A stretch of 24,672 bases of DNA from an uncultured Chitinophagales bacterium (lineage in GTDB: Bacteria; Bacteroidota; Bacteroidia; Chitinophagales; Chitinophagaceae), in assembly GCA_946886475.1 (NCBI GenBank), contig CAMPIQ010000043.1, positions 1 to 24,672 of the forward strand, given 5' to 3'. Shown piece by piece: positions 16,901-24,672 of the stretch. Under the pieces are notes generated by a model, which searched no databases, was not told the origin of the DNA, and saw nothing but the letters and a program-made list of their open reading frames with translations. Position 1 is the first letter of the stretch. Every line of letters starts with the position of its first letter. The translations under genes and the position numbers were made by a program.

Positions 16901-18415
16901 ATGGCAGTAAAAGCAAAAAAAAATCCTGTGGTGAAAGAGAAGGGAGCGAAAAGCAATGTAGTTCCAAAGTTGAAATTCAATACCGGATGGGAATATGCAC
17001 CTGCTCCGGAAGGAACAGGCCATATTAAACTCAATGACCGCTATGACCTTTTCATCAATGGAAAATTTGTAAAACCATCTTCCGGAAAATATTTTGAAAC
17101 CATCAACCCGGCCAATGAGCAAAAGCTTTCCGAAGTTGCAGAAGCCAATACTGCTGATGTGGACAAGGCCGTAAAGGCAGCAAGGAATGCCTATGATAAA
17201 TACTGGAGAAAAATGCCTGCTGCTGAGAGGGCAAAATATATTTTCAGGATCTCAAGGATGATCCAGGAAAGAGCCAGGGAACTGGCTGTGATAGAAACCC
17301 TTGATGGCGGAAAAACCATCCGTGAATCAAGAGATATAGACGTGCCACTTGCAGCCAGTCATTTCTTTTATTATGCCGGATGGGCCGATAAACTGGATTA
17401 TGCATTTCCTAACCGGCAACCACAATCCCTGGGTGTTGCAGGTCAGATCATACCCTGGAATTTTCCATTGCTGATGGCGGCCTGGAAAATTGCACCTGCA
17501 CTGGCAACCGGTAATACGGTTGTATTGAAACCAGCAGAAACCACTCCGCTTACTGCACTGAAACTTGCTGAGATCATTCAGGAATGTGGCTTGCCCGAAG
17601 GGGTTGTAAATATCATTACAGGTTTTGGACAAACAGGTGCTGACCTCGTGAATCATCCGGGCGTTGATAAAATTGCATTTACCGGTTCCACCGAAGTGGG
17701 TAAGATCATCCAAAGATCCGTTGCAGGCACAGATAAAAAGGTGACGCTTGAATTAGGTGGCAAGGCTGCGAATATAATTTTTGAAGATGCCCCGCTTGAC
17801 CAGGCGGTGGAAGGAATTATCAATGGCATTTATTTCAACCAGGGCCATGTATGTTGTGCCGGCTCAAGATTGTTTGTACAGGAATCTGTTTACAATATTG
17901 TATTAAGAAAATTAAAAGACCGGATCGAAACACTTATTGTGGGTGATCCTCTTGATAAGAATTCCGACATCGGTGCCATCAATTCAAAAAGTCAGTTGGA
18001 CATTATTAATAAATATGTGAACCTCGGTAAGAAAGATGGCGGAGAGGTTTACCAGAGCGGTTGCAGGATCCCGACAAAAGGGTTCTTCTTCCGTCCTACC
18101 ATTTTTACCAATGTGGCTCAAAGCAACCGTATAGCACAGGAAGAGATATTTGGTCCTGTATTGGCTATTCAGACATTCAGAACAGATGAAGAGGTAATTG
18201 AAAAAGCAAACAATACACCCTATGGTTTGAGTGCAGGTGTATGGACCGATAAAGGATCAAAGATCTTTAATCTTACTACGAAGATGAGAGCCGGTGTTGT
18301 CTGGGCCAATACTTATAACAAGTTCGATCCAACATCACCCTTCGGAGGATATAAGGAAAGCGGATATGGCAGAGAAGGTGGATTGCATGGATTAGGCGGA
18401 TATGTAAAATTCTAA
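16901..18415 (+). CDS. Aldehyde dehydrogenase (catalytic), ALDH16-like N-terminal half
   Basis: A 504-residue NAD(P)-dependent aldehyde dehydrogenase with all key residues: N187 in PWNFP, K210 in VVLKPAE, GSTEVG at 262-267, the general-base E284 in LELGGK, the nucleophile C318 in QGHVCCAGSR, and E415 in EEIFGPV. It oxidises an aldehyde to the acid. A basic N-terminal extension of about 40 residues precedes the domain. The gene starts 158 bp after deoC and is followed 65 bp later by a truncated, inactive paralogue, a pair that mimics the two-domain ALDH16 chain. Acetaldehyde from DeoC is the obvious candidate substrate by context, but the sequence does not prove it. Confidence 0.94.
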   Translation: MAVKAKKNPVVKEKGAKSNVVPKLKFNTGWEYAPAPEGTGHIKLNDRYDLFINGKFVKPSSGKYFETINPANEQKLSEVAEANTADVDKAVKAARNAYDKYWRKMPAAERAKYIFRISRMIQERARELAVIETLDGGKTIRESRDIDVPLAASHFFYYAGWADKLDYAFPNRQPQSLGVAGQIIPWNFPLLMAAWKIAPALATGNTVVLKPAETTPLTALKLAEIIQECGLPEGVVNIITGFGQTGADLVNHPGVDKIAFTGSTEVGKIIQRSVAGTDKKVTLELGGKAANIIFEDAPLDQAVEGIINGIYFNQGHVCCAGSRLFVQESVYNIVLRKLKDRIETLIVGDPLDKNSDIGAINSKSQLDIINKYVNLGKKDGGEVYQSGCRIPTKGFFFRPTIFTNVAQSNRIAQEEIFGPVLAIQTFRTDEEVIEKANNTPYGLSAGVWTDKGSKIFNLTTKMRAGVVWANTYNKFDPTSPFGGYKESGYGREGGLHGLGGYVKF

Positions 18416-18480
18416 AAGCTGGCTATGGGTAATGAAGGGCTACGGCCTTTTGTTCAACACCCGGCCACTAAAAAAAATAT

Positions 18481-19434
18481 ATGGGAAAACTCATTCAAAA
18501 AAAGTCAACACTTACCATCAGTGAAAATGGATTGGAATCTTCTGTATCCAATAAGAGAGTGGAAGTTTTAAAAACCTATAAGCTTTACATAGGAGGGCAA
18601 TTTCCAAGAACTGAAAGCGGAAGGTATTATGTGGCCACCAACGCCGGCGGACAACAACTTGCCAATGTAAGCCTGGGTTCGCGTAAAGATATACGTGATG
18701 CAGTGGTGGCTGCAAGAAGCGCATTCAAGGGATGGCCGGCAAGAGCCGCGTTCAACCGTGGACAGATACTTTACCGGATGGCAGAAATGCTGGAAGGCAG
18801 AAAGGCCCAGTTCATGGAGGAACTGATAAGTCAGGATCAAACCAGGGCACAGGCGCAAAAAGAAGTGAATACCGCAATTGACAGGTTGATCTATTATGCC
18901 GGATGGTGCGATAAGTACCAGCAATTATTCGGGACCGTAAACCCTGTTGCTACATCCCATTTTAATTTTTCTGTTCCTGAACCAACCGGAGTAGTAGCAG
19001 CTATTGCAGCACAGGATAGTTCTTTGATAGGACTGGTTTCTGTTATCGCACCTGTTATTGCAGGGGGCAATACCTGTGTTGTTCTGGCTTCCGAATCAAA
19101 ACCACTTTGTTCCATCACATTTGCCGAAGTGCTTCATTCATCCGACCTGCCAGGAGGTGTGGTAAACATCCTGACCGGAAAGGTTGCTGAACTGGCCTCC
19201 CAATTTGCGGCGCATATGGATATAAATGCCGTGATCTATTGCGGCGAAGATGATGCTGTTCAAAAAGAACTGCAACAAAAGGGCGCTGTTAATGTTAAAC
19301 GGATCCATATTTATAAAAATATAAACTGGTTAAGTGAAAAAGGCCAGTCTCCTTATTTCATCATGGATGCGCAGGAGATCAAAACAACCTGGCACCCTAT
19401 TGAGAATATAGGTGCAGGGGGAGGCGGCTATTAA
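18481..19434 (+). CDS. Truncated, catalytically dead aldehyde dehydrogenase paralogue, ALDH16-like C-terminal half
   Basis: A 317-residue protein that aligns with the NAD-binding part of aldehyde dehydrogenases: KLYIGGQFPRTESGRYY (34-50), RDAVVAARSAFKGW (72-85), PTGVVAAIAA (168-177), GGVVNILTGK (225-234). The active-site Asn region PWNF is replaced by AAQDS, the adenine-contact Lys of VVLKP is replaced by VVLASES, the GSTEVG loop reads CGEDDAV, and the protein ends before the catalytic Glu and Cys segments. It therefore cannot catalyse on its own. It ends in WHPIENIGAGGGGY. No aldehyde-dehydrogenase-like sequence continues after the stop in any frame I checked, so this looks like a real short protein, not a recent break. 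Likely role: structural or regulatory partner of the upstream enzyme. Confidence 0.85.
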   Translation: MGKLIQKKSTLTISENGLESSVSNKRVEVLKTYKLYIGGQFPRTESGRYYVATNAGGQQLANVSLGSRKDIRDAVVAARSAFKGWPARAAFNRGQILYRMAEMLEGRKAQFMEELISQDQTRAQAQKEVNTAIDRLIYYAGWCDKYQQLFGTVNPVATSHFNFSVPEPTGVVAAIAAQDSSLIGLVSVIAPVIAGGNTCVVLASESKPLCSITFAEVLHSSDLPGGVVNILTGKVAELASQFAAHMDINAVIYCGEDDAVQKELQQKGAVNVKRIHIYKNINWLSEKGQSPYFIMDAQEIKTTWHPIENIGAGGGGY

Positions 19435-19660
19435 AAAGCAGTTCAACAATATGCACAGGCAGAGGCAACACTTGAAAGGGAACATTCGTCAGCCCGGATG
19501 TTTTATTTTATAATTGAATATGTTAAGACGCTCAGAAATAAATGATCCGCTATGAATTTTTTCACATCACAACTGAAGAAATCCATAACAGCTCGTTAAT
19601 ATAAATCCATCCTGTTCAGGTTTGGAAAGATTTTTGAATAAGAATGTCAACCTTTATATC

Positions 19661-20089
19661 ATGAAGATCTTTTTTCTTTCCTTATTTACTTTTATTACAG
19701 GATTTGTTTTTGCGCAGGATGCATCTGATACCGGTTCAATAGTTATACATAAAGACCCCAGGGTTGATGTATTACTCAAGAAACAGGCAGATATCAATGC
19801 GGCCAATAAAAGAGCCAGTGCAAGAACTGCAAGAGGATATCGCCTATTGGTGGTAAGCACCAACAAAAGGGACGAAGCCATTTCGGCAAAGACAAAAATA
19901 TATACCAACTTTCCGGAATTGCAGGCTTATCTGGTGTACCAGACCCCTTACTTTAAATTGAAAGCAGGAAATTTCAGAACAAGAGAAGAAGCCAAAGATT
20001 ATCAAAAACTTTTATCGGTTTATTTTCCCAAAGGCGTGATCGTGATTTCAGATATAATTGAGGTAACACCTGAAAAAGAAGACAATTAA
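19661..20089 (+). CDS. Secreted SPOR-domain protein
   Basis: A 142-residue protein with a signal peptide starting MKIFFLSLFTF and ending VFAQ, then one SPOR domain at about residues 59-132 (GYRLLVVSTNKRDEA ... YFKLKAGNFRTREEA). SPOR domains bind peptidoglycan strands lacking stem peptides, as at division septa. There is no transmembrane anchor, so it is probably a soluble periplasmic protein. A TTG at 19622 would add 13 residues before the signal peptide, so the ATG at 19661 is preferred. It is followed by a strong terminator at 20114. It stands 226 bp after the dead aldehyde dehydrogenase gene and is probably separate from it. Confidence 0.85.
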   Translation: MKIFFLSLFTFITGFVFAQDASDTGSIVIHKDPRVDVLLKKQADINAANKRASARTARGYRLLVVSTNKRDEAISAKTKIYTNFPELQAYLVYQTPYFKLKAGNFRTREEAKDYQKLLSVYFPKGVIVISDIIEVTPEKEDN

Positions 20090-20113
20090 TTTACCAGATC
20101 ATATTTTAATGAG

Positions 20114-20137
20114 ATCCGCCCGCAGGCGGATTTTTTT
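20114..20137 (+). terminator. Rho-independent terminator after the SPOR gene
   Basis: ATCCGCC, loop CGCA, GGCGGAT, then seven T. A clear 7-bp GC-rich stem and T-tract 25 bp after the SPOR stop codon. Confidence 0.92.
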
Positions 20138-20156
20138 ATAAGACCAGGGTACGGGC

Positions 20157-20184
20157 CAGTGGCTAATGGCCTATAGCCTATGGC
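20157..20184. repeat. Heptanucleotide array upstream of the M20 gene
   Basis: Four in-phase 7-mers ending GC: CAGTGGC, TAATGGC, CTATAGC, CTATGGC. Same phase pattern as the arrays at 11058 and 15762. Confidence 0.75.
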
Positions 20185-20201
20185 TTTCCTCCCCCTTTAT
20201 G

Positions 20202-20209
20202 TACCTTCG
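20202..20209 (+). promoter_or_regulatory. Possible -7 box (TACCTTCG) of the M20 gene
   Basis: One mismatch from TAnnTTTG, 20 bp before the ATG at 20230. No clear -33 box. Confidence 0.35.
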
Positions 20210-20229
20210 TTGCCTCTATCCATAAAAAC

Positions 20230-21411
20230 ATGCTTGATAAAACCATCAAAGAACTCGCAAAAAAATATGCACCGGAATTCATTGAAGTGCGGCATCATTT
20301 ACATGCCCATCCGGAATTGAGCTATCAGGAATTTGAAACATCAGGATTCATTCAGCAAAAATTAGCAGATTACAATATTCCTTTTGAGATAAAAGCAACA
20401 ACGGGTGTGATCGGTATTGTAAAAGGCAAAAACCCTGCTTCAAGAATTATTGCATTAAGGGCTGATATGGATGCCCTGCCAATTGAAGAACAAAATAATG
20501 TTTCTTATAAATCAACCAGACCCGGTATCATGCATGCCTGCGGCCATGATGTACATACCACCTGTTTGCTTGGAGCAGCAAAGATCCTGTCTGAAACAAA
20601 AGACCAGTGGGAAGGAACAGTAAAGCTGGTATTTCAACCCGGTGAAGAGAAAAATCCAGGCGGTGCCAGTTTGCTGATCGGTGAAGGTGTATTGGAAAAC
20701 CCTGTGCCTGAAGCCATTCTTGCACTTCATGTAAATCCACAGCTTGAAACCGGCAAACTCAGTTTCCGTTCAGGGAAGGTAATGGCCAGTGCAGATGAAA
20801 TTTATATCACCATTAAAAGCAAAGGAGGACATGCCGCGGCACCGCAGCTAACAGTAGATATCATCCTTGTGGCCTCCCATCTTATTATTGCTTTACAACA
20901 GGTGATCAGCCGCAACAATAATCCGCTCCAGCCTTCCGTGTTATCTATTACATCCTTCCAGGGCGGACATACCACCAACGTCATTCCATCTGAAGTAAAA
21001 CTAATGGGAACCTTCAGGGCAATGGATGAAGAATGGCGCTTCAGGGCTCATGAAATCATCAGAAAACTTTCCACCGGGCTTGTTCATTCCATGGGTGCAG
21101 AAATAGATCTGCATATTGATGTTGGCTATCCAACTGTTTATAACAATGAAGCATTGCATGAAACGGCAAAGGATCTTGCATCCGCGTATATGGGAACAGA
21201 TAAAGTGGAGGAAACAGAGATCAGGATGGGTGCAGAGGATTTTGGATATTATTCACAAAGAATCCCAGGATGTTTTTTCAGGCTTGGAACCGCTAACAAA
21301 AACAAAGGTATTATTGCCGGAGTGCATACGCCCGTTTTTAATATTGATGAAGATGCTATTGAAACAGGGATCGGCATCATGGCCTGGCTGGGCAGCAGGG
21401 CGCATTCCTGA
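20230..21411 (+). CDS. M20-family metal-dependent amidohydrolase/peptidase
   Basis: A 393-residue M20D-type hydrolase. This group removes acyl groups from amino acids or releases amino acids from amides (hippurate, indole-acetyl, N-acetyl-diaminopimelate). Visible metal ligands: C104 and H106 in MHACGHDVHT, E139/E140 in QPGEE, H167 in LALHVNP, and H366 in GVHTPVFN. HAAAP (201-205) marks the start of the dimerisation domain. No signal peptide is present, so it is cytoplasmic. The cysteine ligand at 104 is typical of M20D and argues against DapE/ArgE types. The substrate cannot be read from the sequence. It lies 50 bp upstream of a lipoprotein gene. Confidence 0.92.
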   Translation: MLDKTIKELAKKYAPEFIEVRHHLHAHPELSYQEFETSGFIQQKLADYNIPFEIKATTGVIGIVKGKNPASRIIALRADMDALPIEEQNNVSYKSTRPGIMHACGHDVHTTCLLGAAKILSETKDQWEGTVKLVFQPGEEKNPGGASLLIGEGVLENPVPEAILALHVNPQLETGKLSFRSGKVMASADEIYITIKSKGGHAAAPQLTVDIILVASHLIIALQQVISRNNNPLQPSVLSITSFQGGHTTNVIPSEVKLMGTFRAMDEEWRFRAHEIIRKLSTGLVHSMGAEIDLHIDVGYPTVYNNEALHETAKDLASAYMGTDKVEETEIRMGAEDFGYYSQRIPGCFFRLGTANKNKGIIAGVHTPVFNIDEDAIETGIGIMAWLGSRAHS

Positions 21412-21427
21412 AACAATGCAACGTTTT

Positions 21428-21435
21428 TATCTTTC
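21428..21435 (+). promoter_or_regulatory. Possible -7 box (TATCTTTC) of the lipoprotein gene
   Basis: One mismatch from TAnnTTTG, 26 bp before the GTG start at 21462. It supports, weakly, a promoter separate from the M20 gene. Confidence 0.35.
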
Positions 21436-21461
21436 CCTTTGTCAGAAAGAAAAAACAAACC

Positions 21462-21851
21462 GTGAAAATTTATTTCTTCATCATCCTGTTTGCTGCGTTG
21501 CATTTTTCTTCATGTAAAAAAGAGGTGGATGCGTCGCGGCTTGAAATTTCTTTGAATGCATGTAATTCAACAAGCCTGAAAAAAAATGCAGAGGTCTGTT
21601 ACCTTGAATTACTTGAAGATTCAAGATGCCCTGCCAATGCCAATTGTTATGACCAGGGGCCTGCAAAAGCAAGGTTCATTATAAAATCCGGTAACAGGCA
21701 ACAGCAATTTGAATTATCTACGATGGACAGGTATCCCAATCATCAAAATAAAATAGAAGTGCTCGGCTATACCATCAGGCTGATCCAGATCCATCCCTAC
21801 CCAGGAACAGGTGGAACCTTTCACAGTGCTGAAATTGAAATTTCCGACTGA
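21462..21851 (+). CDS. Small lipoprotein with conserved Cys pair
   Basis: A 129-residue protein starting with GTG at 21462; this is the only start that gives a complete lipoprotein signal (MKIYFFIILFAALHFSSC, Cys at 18). The mature part has a short Cys-containing segment, EDSRCPANANCYDQGPAKA (residues about 52-70), a pattern seen in small Bacteroidota lipoproteins that read DSRCP...C..xGxA. Beta-rich otherwise. It is probably an outer- or inner-membrane lipoprotein. The function is unknown. It follows the M20 gene by 50 bp and may share its transcript. Confidence 0.75.
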   Translation: MKIYFFIILFAALHFSSCKKEVDASRLEISLNACNSTSLKKNAEVCYLELLEDSRCPANANCYDQGPAKARFIIKSGNRQQQFELSTMDRYPNHQNKIEVLGYTIRLIQIHPYPGTGGTFHSAEIEISD

Positions 21852-21895
21852 TGGTAAATGACCAGAAATTTTCATGATCTCATACAGTTATAAAA

Positions 21896-21925
21896 AAACC
21901 TGTAAGCCCCGGAGCTTACAGGTTT
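21896..21925. terminator. Strong hairpin terminator, mainly for the minus strand
   Basis: AAACCTGTAAGC (21896-21907) and GCTTACAGGTTT (21914-21925) form a perfect 12-bp stem with a 6-nt loop. On the minus strand a run of T follows (complement of the A-run 21892-21898), so it best ends the small basic gene at 21943. It may also stop the plus-strand lipoprotein transcript. Confidence 0.9.
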
Positions 21926-21942
21926 GCCTTCATATATAAAAC

Positions 21943-22137
21943 TTACCTGCCTGTTGAGCTTCTGCCCGAAGATCCTTTATTGGAAGCGCTTCCGCTTCTG
22001 CCAGAACTTCTGCCACCGGAAGATGAACGTCCGCCTTCCTCTGCTTCTCTTCTTTTTCTTTTCTGATATGCCTGCTCGTGTGGCTGCTGACTTACTCTTT
22101 TAGCATCAGCGCCTTTTTTGTTTGGATTATCTGCCAT
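21943..22137 (-). CDS. Small basic Ser/Gly/Arg-rich protein
   Basis: From the ATG at 22137-22135 it encodes 64 residues: MADNPNKKGADAKRVSQ, a charged helix-like stretch to about residue 35, then a low-complexity tail of Gly, Ser and Arg. The start resembles the beginning of DUF3606-type small proteins but the rest does not match, so the family is unsure. An upstream in-frame ATG at 22176 would add 13 residues. A 12-bp terminator directly follows the stop on the same strand, which strongly supports a real gene. The basic, disordered tail suggests nucleic-acid binding; that is inference. Confidence 0.7.
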   Translation of the reverse strand: MADNPNKKGADAKRVSQQPHEQAYQKRKRREAEEGGRSSSGGRSSGRSGSASNKGSSGRSSTGR

Positions 22138-22246
22138 AGATTTTAGTTTGGTTAATTGTTTCAAATGATATGCCATTCAGTAAAAACCCCTGCTAAGAAT
22201 CATAGCCATGTGCCTTTTTTAATTTGTATTTTGCAGCCTTAATTCA

Positions 22247-24672
22247 ATGGAAGATCACCGCAATTTTATGATCAGAGGAAATATGCGGTCAAATAAAAAG
22301 AATATGGCGAATAGTCTGCGTAAGAAAGATGCCCTGGAATATCATGAGAAAGGAAGACCGGGAAAAATTGAAGTAGTTCCCACCAAAGAAGCCAAAACAC
22401 AAAGAGACCTTTCACTGGCTTATTCTCCAGGCGTAGCGGAACCATGTAAGGAAATTGCGGCAAATAAGGAAAACGTTTACAGGTATACGGCAAAAGGCAA
22501 CCTGGTGGCCGTGATCAGTAATGGAACGGCTGTATTGGGACTTGGAAATATTGGTCCCGAAGCCAGCAAGCCGGTCATGGAGGGTAAGGGTGTTTTGTTT
22601 AAGATCTTTGCAGATATTGATGTGTTTGATATTGAGATCAACGAAAATGATCCTGAAAAATTTGTTCAGATCGTTAAGGCACTTGAACCCACTTTTGGTG
22701 GTATTAACCTGGAGGACATAAAAGCGCCGGAATGTTTCTACATAGAAAAAGAACTCAGGGAGCAGCTTACCATTCCGGTAATGCATGATGACCAGCATGG
22801 AACAGCCATCATCAGTGCAGCAGCTTTACTGAATGCTTTGCATCTGCAAAAGAAAAAAATTGACAAGGTAAAATTTGTAGTGAATGGCGCCGGAGCAGCT
22901 GCAATGGCCTGCACACAATTGTATGTTTCACTGGGTGCCAAACCTGAAAACTTCACCATATTCGACCGCAAGGGTGCACTGCATAAGGAAAGAACCGACC
23001 TGGAAGGTTTTAAGCTCCGTTTTGCCAATGCCACTGCGGATACTACTCTGGACAAGGCTTTCAAGGGCGCTGATGTATTTGTTGGTTTGAGTGTAGGCAA
23101 TGTTGTAACGGCAGATATGGTGAAAAGCATGGCTAAACACCCTATCGTTTTTGCCATGGCCAATCCCGATCCTGAGATCTCATGGCAGGACGCTACCAGT
23201 GCCAGGAATGATATTATCATGGCAACAGGCAGAAGTGATTTTCCTAACCAGGTGAATAATGTACTTGGGTTTCCATATATATTCAGAGGAGCTCTTGATG
23301 TAAGAGCCACACAGATCAATGAAGCCATGAAGCTCGCTGCGGTTAAGGCTTTGGCTGAAATGGCACAAAGTCCTGTACCGGATATCGTGAACCTGGCCTA
23401 TAATACCAAGAGCATCAATTTTGGTCCGGAATATATAATACCCAAACCACTTGATCCGCGTTTGCTGGCAACCGTTGCACCTGCTGTGGCTAAGGCAGCC
23501 ATTGAAAGTGGTGTGGCGCAGAAGCCTATCACCGACTGGGAAGGCTATGCCAATGATCTGAATAAAAGGTTAGGCCTGGATAACCAGGTGATGAGGATCC
23601 TGGGAAATAAAGCCCGCCGTGACCCAAGAAGAATTGTATTTGCTGAAGCGGATAATTTAAAGATCCTGAAAGCCGCACAGGTAGTATTTGATGAAGGAAT
23701 CGGCTATCCTATTTTGTTAGGAGATGAATCCAAGATCAAAGCCATTGCCAATGGAAATGGAATTGATCTGGAAGGCCTTCCCATCTTCGATCCCCGCAGC
23801 GATGCGCAGGAAGAAAAAAGAAATCAATACGCAGAATTATTCTTCCGTAAACGCCAGCGTAAAGGATTCAATTATTATGAATCAAAGAAAGTGATGAAAG
23901 ACCGGAATTATTTTGGTTGCATGATGGTAGAGACTGGCGATGCGGATGCCATGATCTCCGGCCTGTCAAAAAATTATCCTGATACCATACGTCCGGCCAT
24001 TCAGTGTATTGGCATGGAAGAAGGTACCAACAGGATAGCCGGCATGTACCTGATGCTTACAAAAAAAGGTCCTTTATTTCTTGCCGATACCACTGTAAAT
24101 TTTCATCCAACTGCACAGGAACTTGCTGAGATCACCCTGTTGGTGGCCAAGGAAGTAAGGCATTTCAATATCATTCCGAGGATAGCCATGTTGAGTTATT
24201 CCAATTTTGGAAGCAGTAATTCCGCTGAAGCCAATCTGGTATCAGACGCCAAAAAAATTGTAAAGGCGAAATTACCCGCACTGATCGTGGAAGGAGAAAT
24301 GCAGGCAAGTATTGCTTTCAATAATGAGCTGATGAAAGAAAATTATCCATTCAGCGAACTTGTTGACAAAGATGTGAACACATTGATCTTCCCCAATCTG
24401 TCATCAGGCAATATTGCCTATAACCTGCTGAAAGAACTGGGCGCTGCAGATGCCATTGGTCCCATCTTATTGGGGCTGAATAAACCGGTTCATATATTAC
24501 AGTTAGGAAGCTCTGTAAGGAATATTGTGAATATGGCAACGATAGCTGTGATCGACGCACAGATCAAAAGCCAGGTTTCGGCCGAAGAAATGATAAAGAA
24601 ATCACCCTGGTGGAAGCGGTTCAAAAAAAGAAAAGAGGAAGGCATACACAATCTTAAGATCGCCACCATCTT
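22247..24672 (+). CDS. maeB: NADP-dependent malic enzyme, MaeB type (3' end cut by window edge)
   Basis: 808 codons are visible with no stop. The N-terminal malic domain has [11 protein letters not shown] (about 57-67) and [12 protein letters not shown]; the NAD(P)-binding part has [10 protein letters not shown] (213-222). From about residue 450 ([12 protein letters not shown]) to the edge lies a phosphotransacetylase-like domain with [16 protein letters not shown] [12 protein letters not shown] and [14 protein letters not shown]. MaeB converts malate to pyruvate and CO2 with NADP reduction; in MaeB the C-terminal domain is regulatory in the species studied (acetyl-CoA inhibition in E. coli). 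A basic extension after the domain ([11 protein letters not shown]) is unusual. ATGs at 22268, 22283 and 22304 are alternative starts; 22304 gives the length closest to family norms. Confidence 0.93.
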   Translation, partial: MEDHRNFMIRGNMRSNKKNMANSLRKKDALEYHEKGRPGKIEVVPTKEAKTQRDLSLAYSPGVAEPCKEIAANKENVYRYTAKGNLVAVISNGTAVLGLGNIGPEASKPVMEGKGVLFKIFADIDVFDIEINENDPEKFVQIVKALEPTFGGINLEDIKAPECFYIEKELREQLTIPVMHDDQHGTAIISAAALLNALHLQKKKIDKVKFVVNGAGAAAMACTQLYVSLGAKPENFTIFDRKGALHKERTDLEGFKLRFANATADTTLDKAFKGADVFVGLSVGNVVTADMVKSMAKHPIVFAMANPDPEISWQDATSARNDIIMATGRSDFPNQVNNVLGFPYIFRGALDVRATQINEAMKLAAVKALAEMAQSPVPDIVNLAYNTKSINFGPEYIIPKPLDPRLLATVAPAVAKAAIESGVAQKPITDWEGYANDLNKRLGLDNQVMRILGNKARRDPRRIVFAEADNLKILKAAQVVFDEGIGYPILLGDESKIKAIANGNGIDLEGLPIFDPRSDAQEEKRNQYAELFFRKRQRKGFNYYESKKVMKDRNYFGCMMVETGDADAMISGLSKNYPDTIRPAIQCIGMEEGTNRIAGMYLMLTKKGPLFLADTTVNFHPTAQELAEITLLVAKEVRHFNIIPRIAMLSYSNFGSSNSAEANLVSDAKKIVKAKLPALIVEGEMQASIAFNNELMKENYPFSELVDKDVNTLIFPNLSSGNIAYNLLKELGAADAIGPILLGLNKPVHILQLGSSVRNIVNMATIAVIDAQIKSQVSAEEMIKKSPWWKRFKKRKEEGIHNLKIATI

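Noticed and set aside
18481..19434. The short aldehyde dehydrogenase as a frameshifted pseudogene
   Set aside because: No aldehyde-dehydrogenase-like sequence follows the stop in the frames checked, and residues within its retained part are also changed at the active site, which fits a settled non-catalytic protein.
19435..19660. A small gene or RNA between the dead aldehyde dehydrogenase and the SPOR gene
   Set aside because: No frame longer than about 30 codons with a sensible start, no tRNA-like fold and no clear hairpin were seen.
22738..23328. A 196-codon open frame on the minus strand inside maeB
   Set aside because: It lies antisense to the conserved NAD-binding region of MaeB and its composition (Ser, Ala, Leu rich) is that of a shadow frame.

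Overview
The window looks like a chromosomal segment of a Bacteroidota bacterium, most likely of the Chitinophagaceae or a close relative. The evidence is a SecA of about 1,110 residues with a C-terminal zinc-binding SEC-C tail, a rhomboid protease with a DUF6576-like tail, DUF4442 and DUF6263 proteins, many small secreted proteins and lipoproteins, starts without Shine-Dalgarno sites, and Bacteroidota-type -7 promoter boxes (TAnnTTTG) upstream of several genes. I see no phage, insertion sequence, CRISPR array, rRNA or tRNA. This is mostly conserved core genome.

Layout. The left edge cuts a minus-strand DUF4442 hotdog protein, divergent from a secreted DUF6263-like protein (528-1367). A minus-strand block follows: atpG (F1 gamma subunit, without its usual atp neighbours), then scpB (with a long acidic tail), then lysA. 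A GNAT acetyltransferase and a lipoprotein of unknown function lead to secA, which ends at a clear terminator. Next come the rhomboid protease and a small outer-membrane-type protein. Two minus-strand secreted amidohydrolase genes (437 and 1,019 aa) face them. Divergent from these is deoC, followed by a full-length aldehyde dehydrogenase and then a shortened, catalytically dead aldehyde dehydrogenase paralogue. After these come a secreted SPOR-domain protein, an M20 peptidase/amidohydrolase, a small lipoprotein, a tiny basic Ser/Gly/Arg-rich protein, and a maeB-type malic enzyme that runs off the right edge.

Genes that may work together. DeoC splits deoxyribose-5-phosphate into glyceraldehyde-3-phosphate and acetaldehyde. 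The adjacent aldehyde dehydrogenase could oxidise an aldehyde from this pathway. The active plus dead aldehyde dehydrogenase pair has the architecture of the single-chain ALDH16 family, here apparently split into two genes. The two amidohydrolase genes together hold three amidohydrolase-like domains, of which only one keeps the full set of metal ligands.

The most unusual non-coding signal is a set of short, degenerate tandem arrays in at least seven intergenic regions. Their unit sequence differs between sites but the period is always 7 bp. Two arrays are matched by an inverted copy across a spacer, one forms a compact palindrome, one overlaps a gene's stop codon, one overlaps the inferred deoC promoter, and one lies in the inferred leader of atpG. 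All assignments are from reading the sequence; no database search was run.
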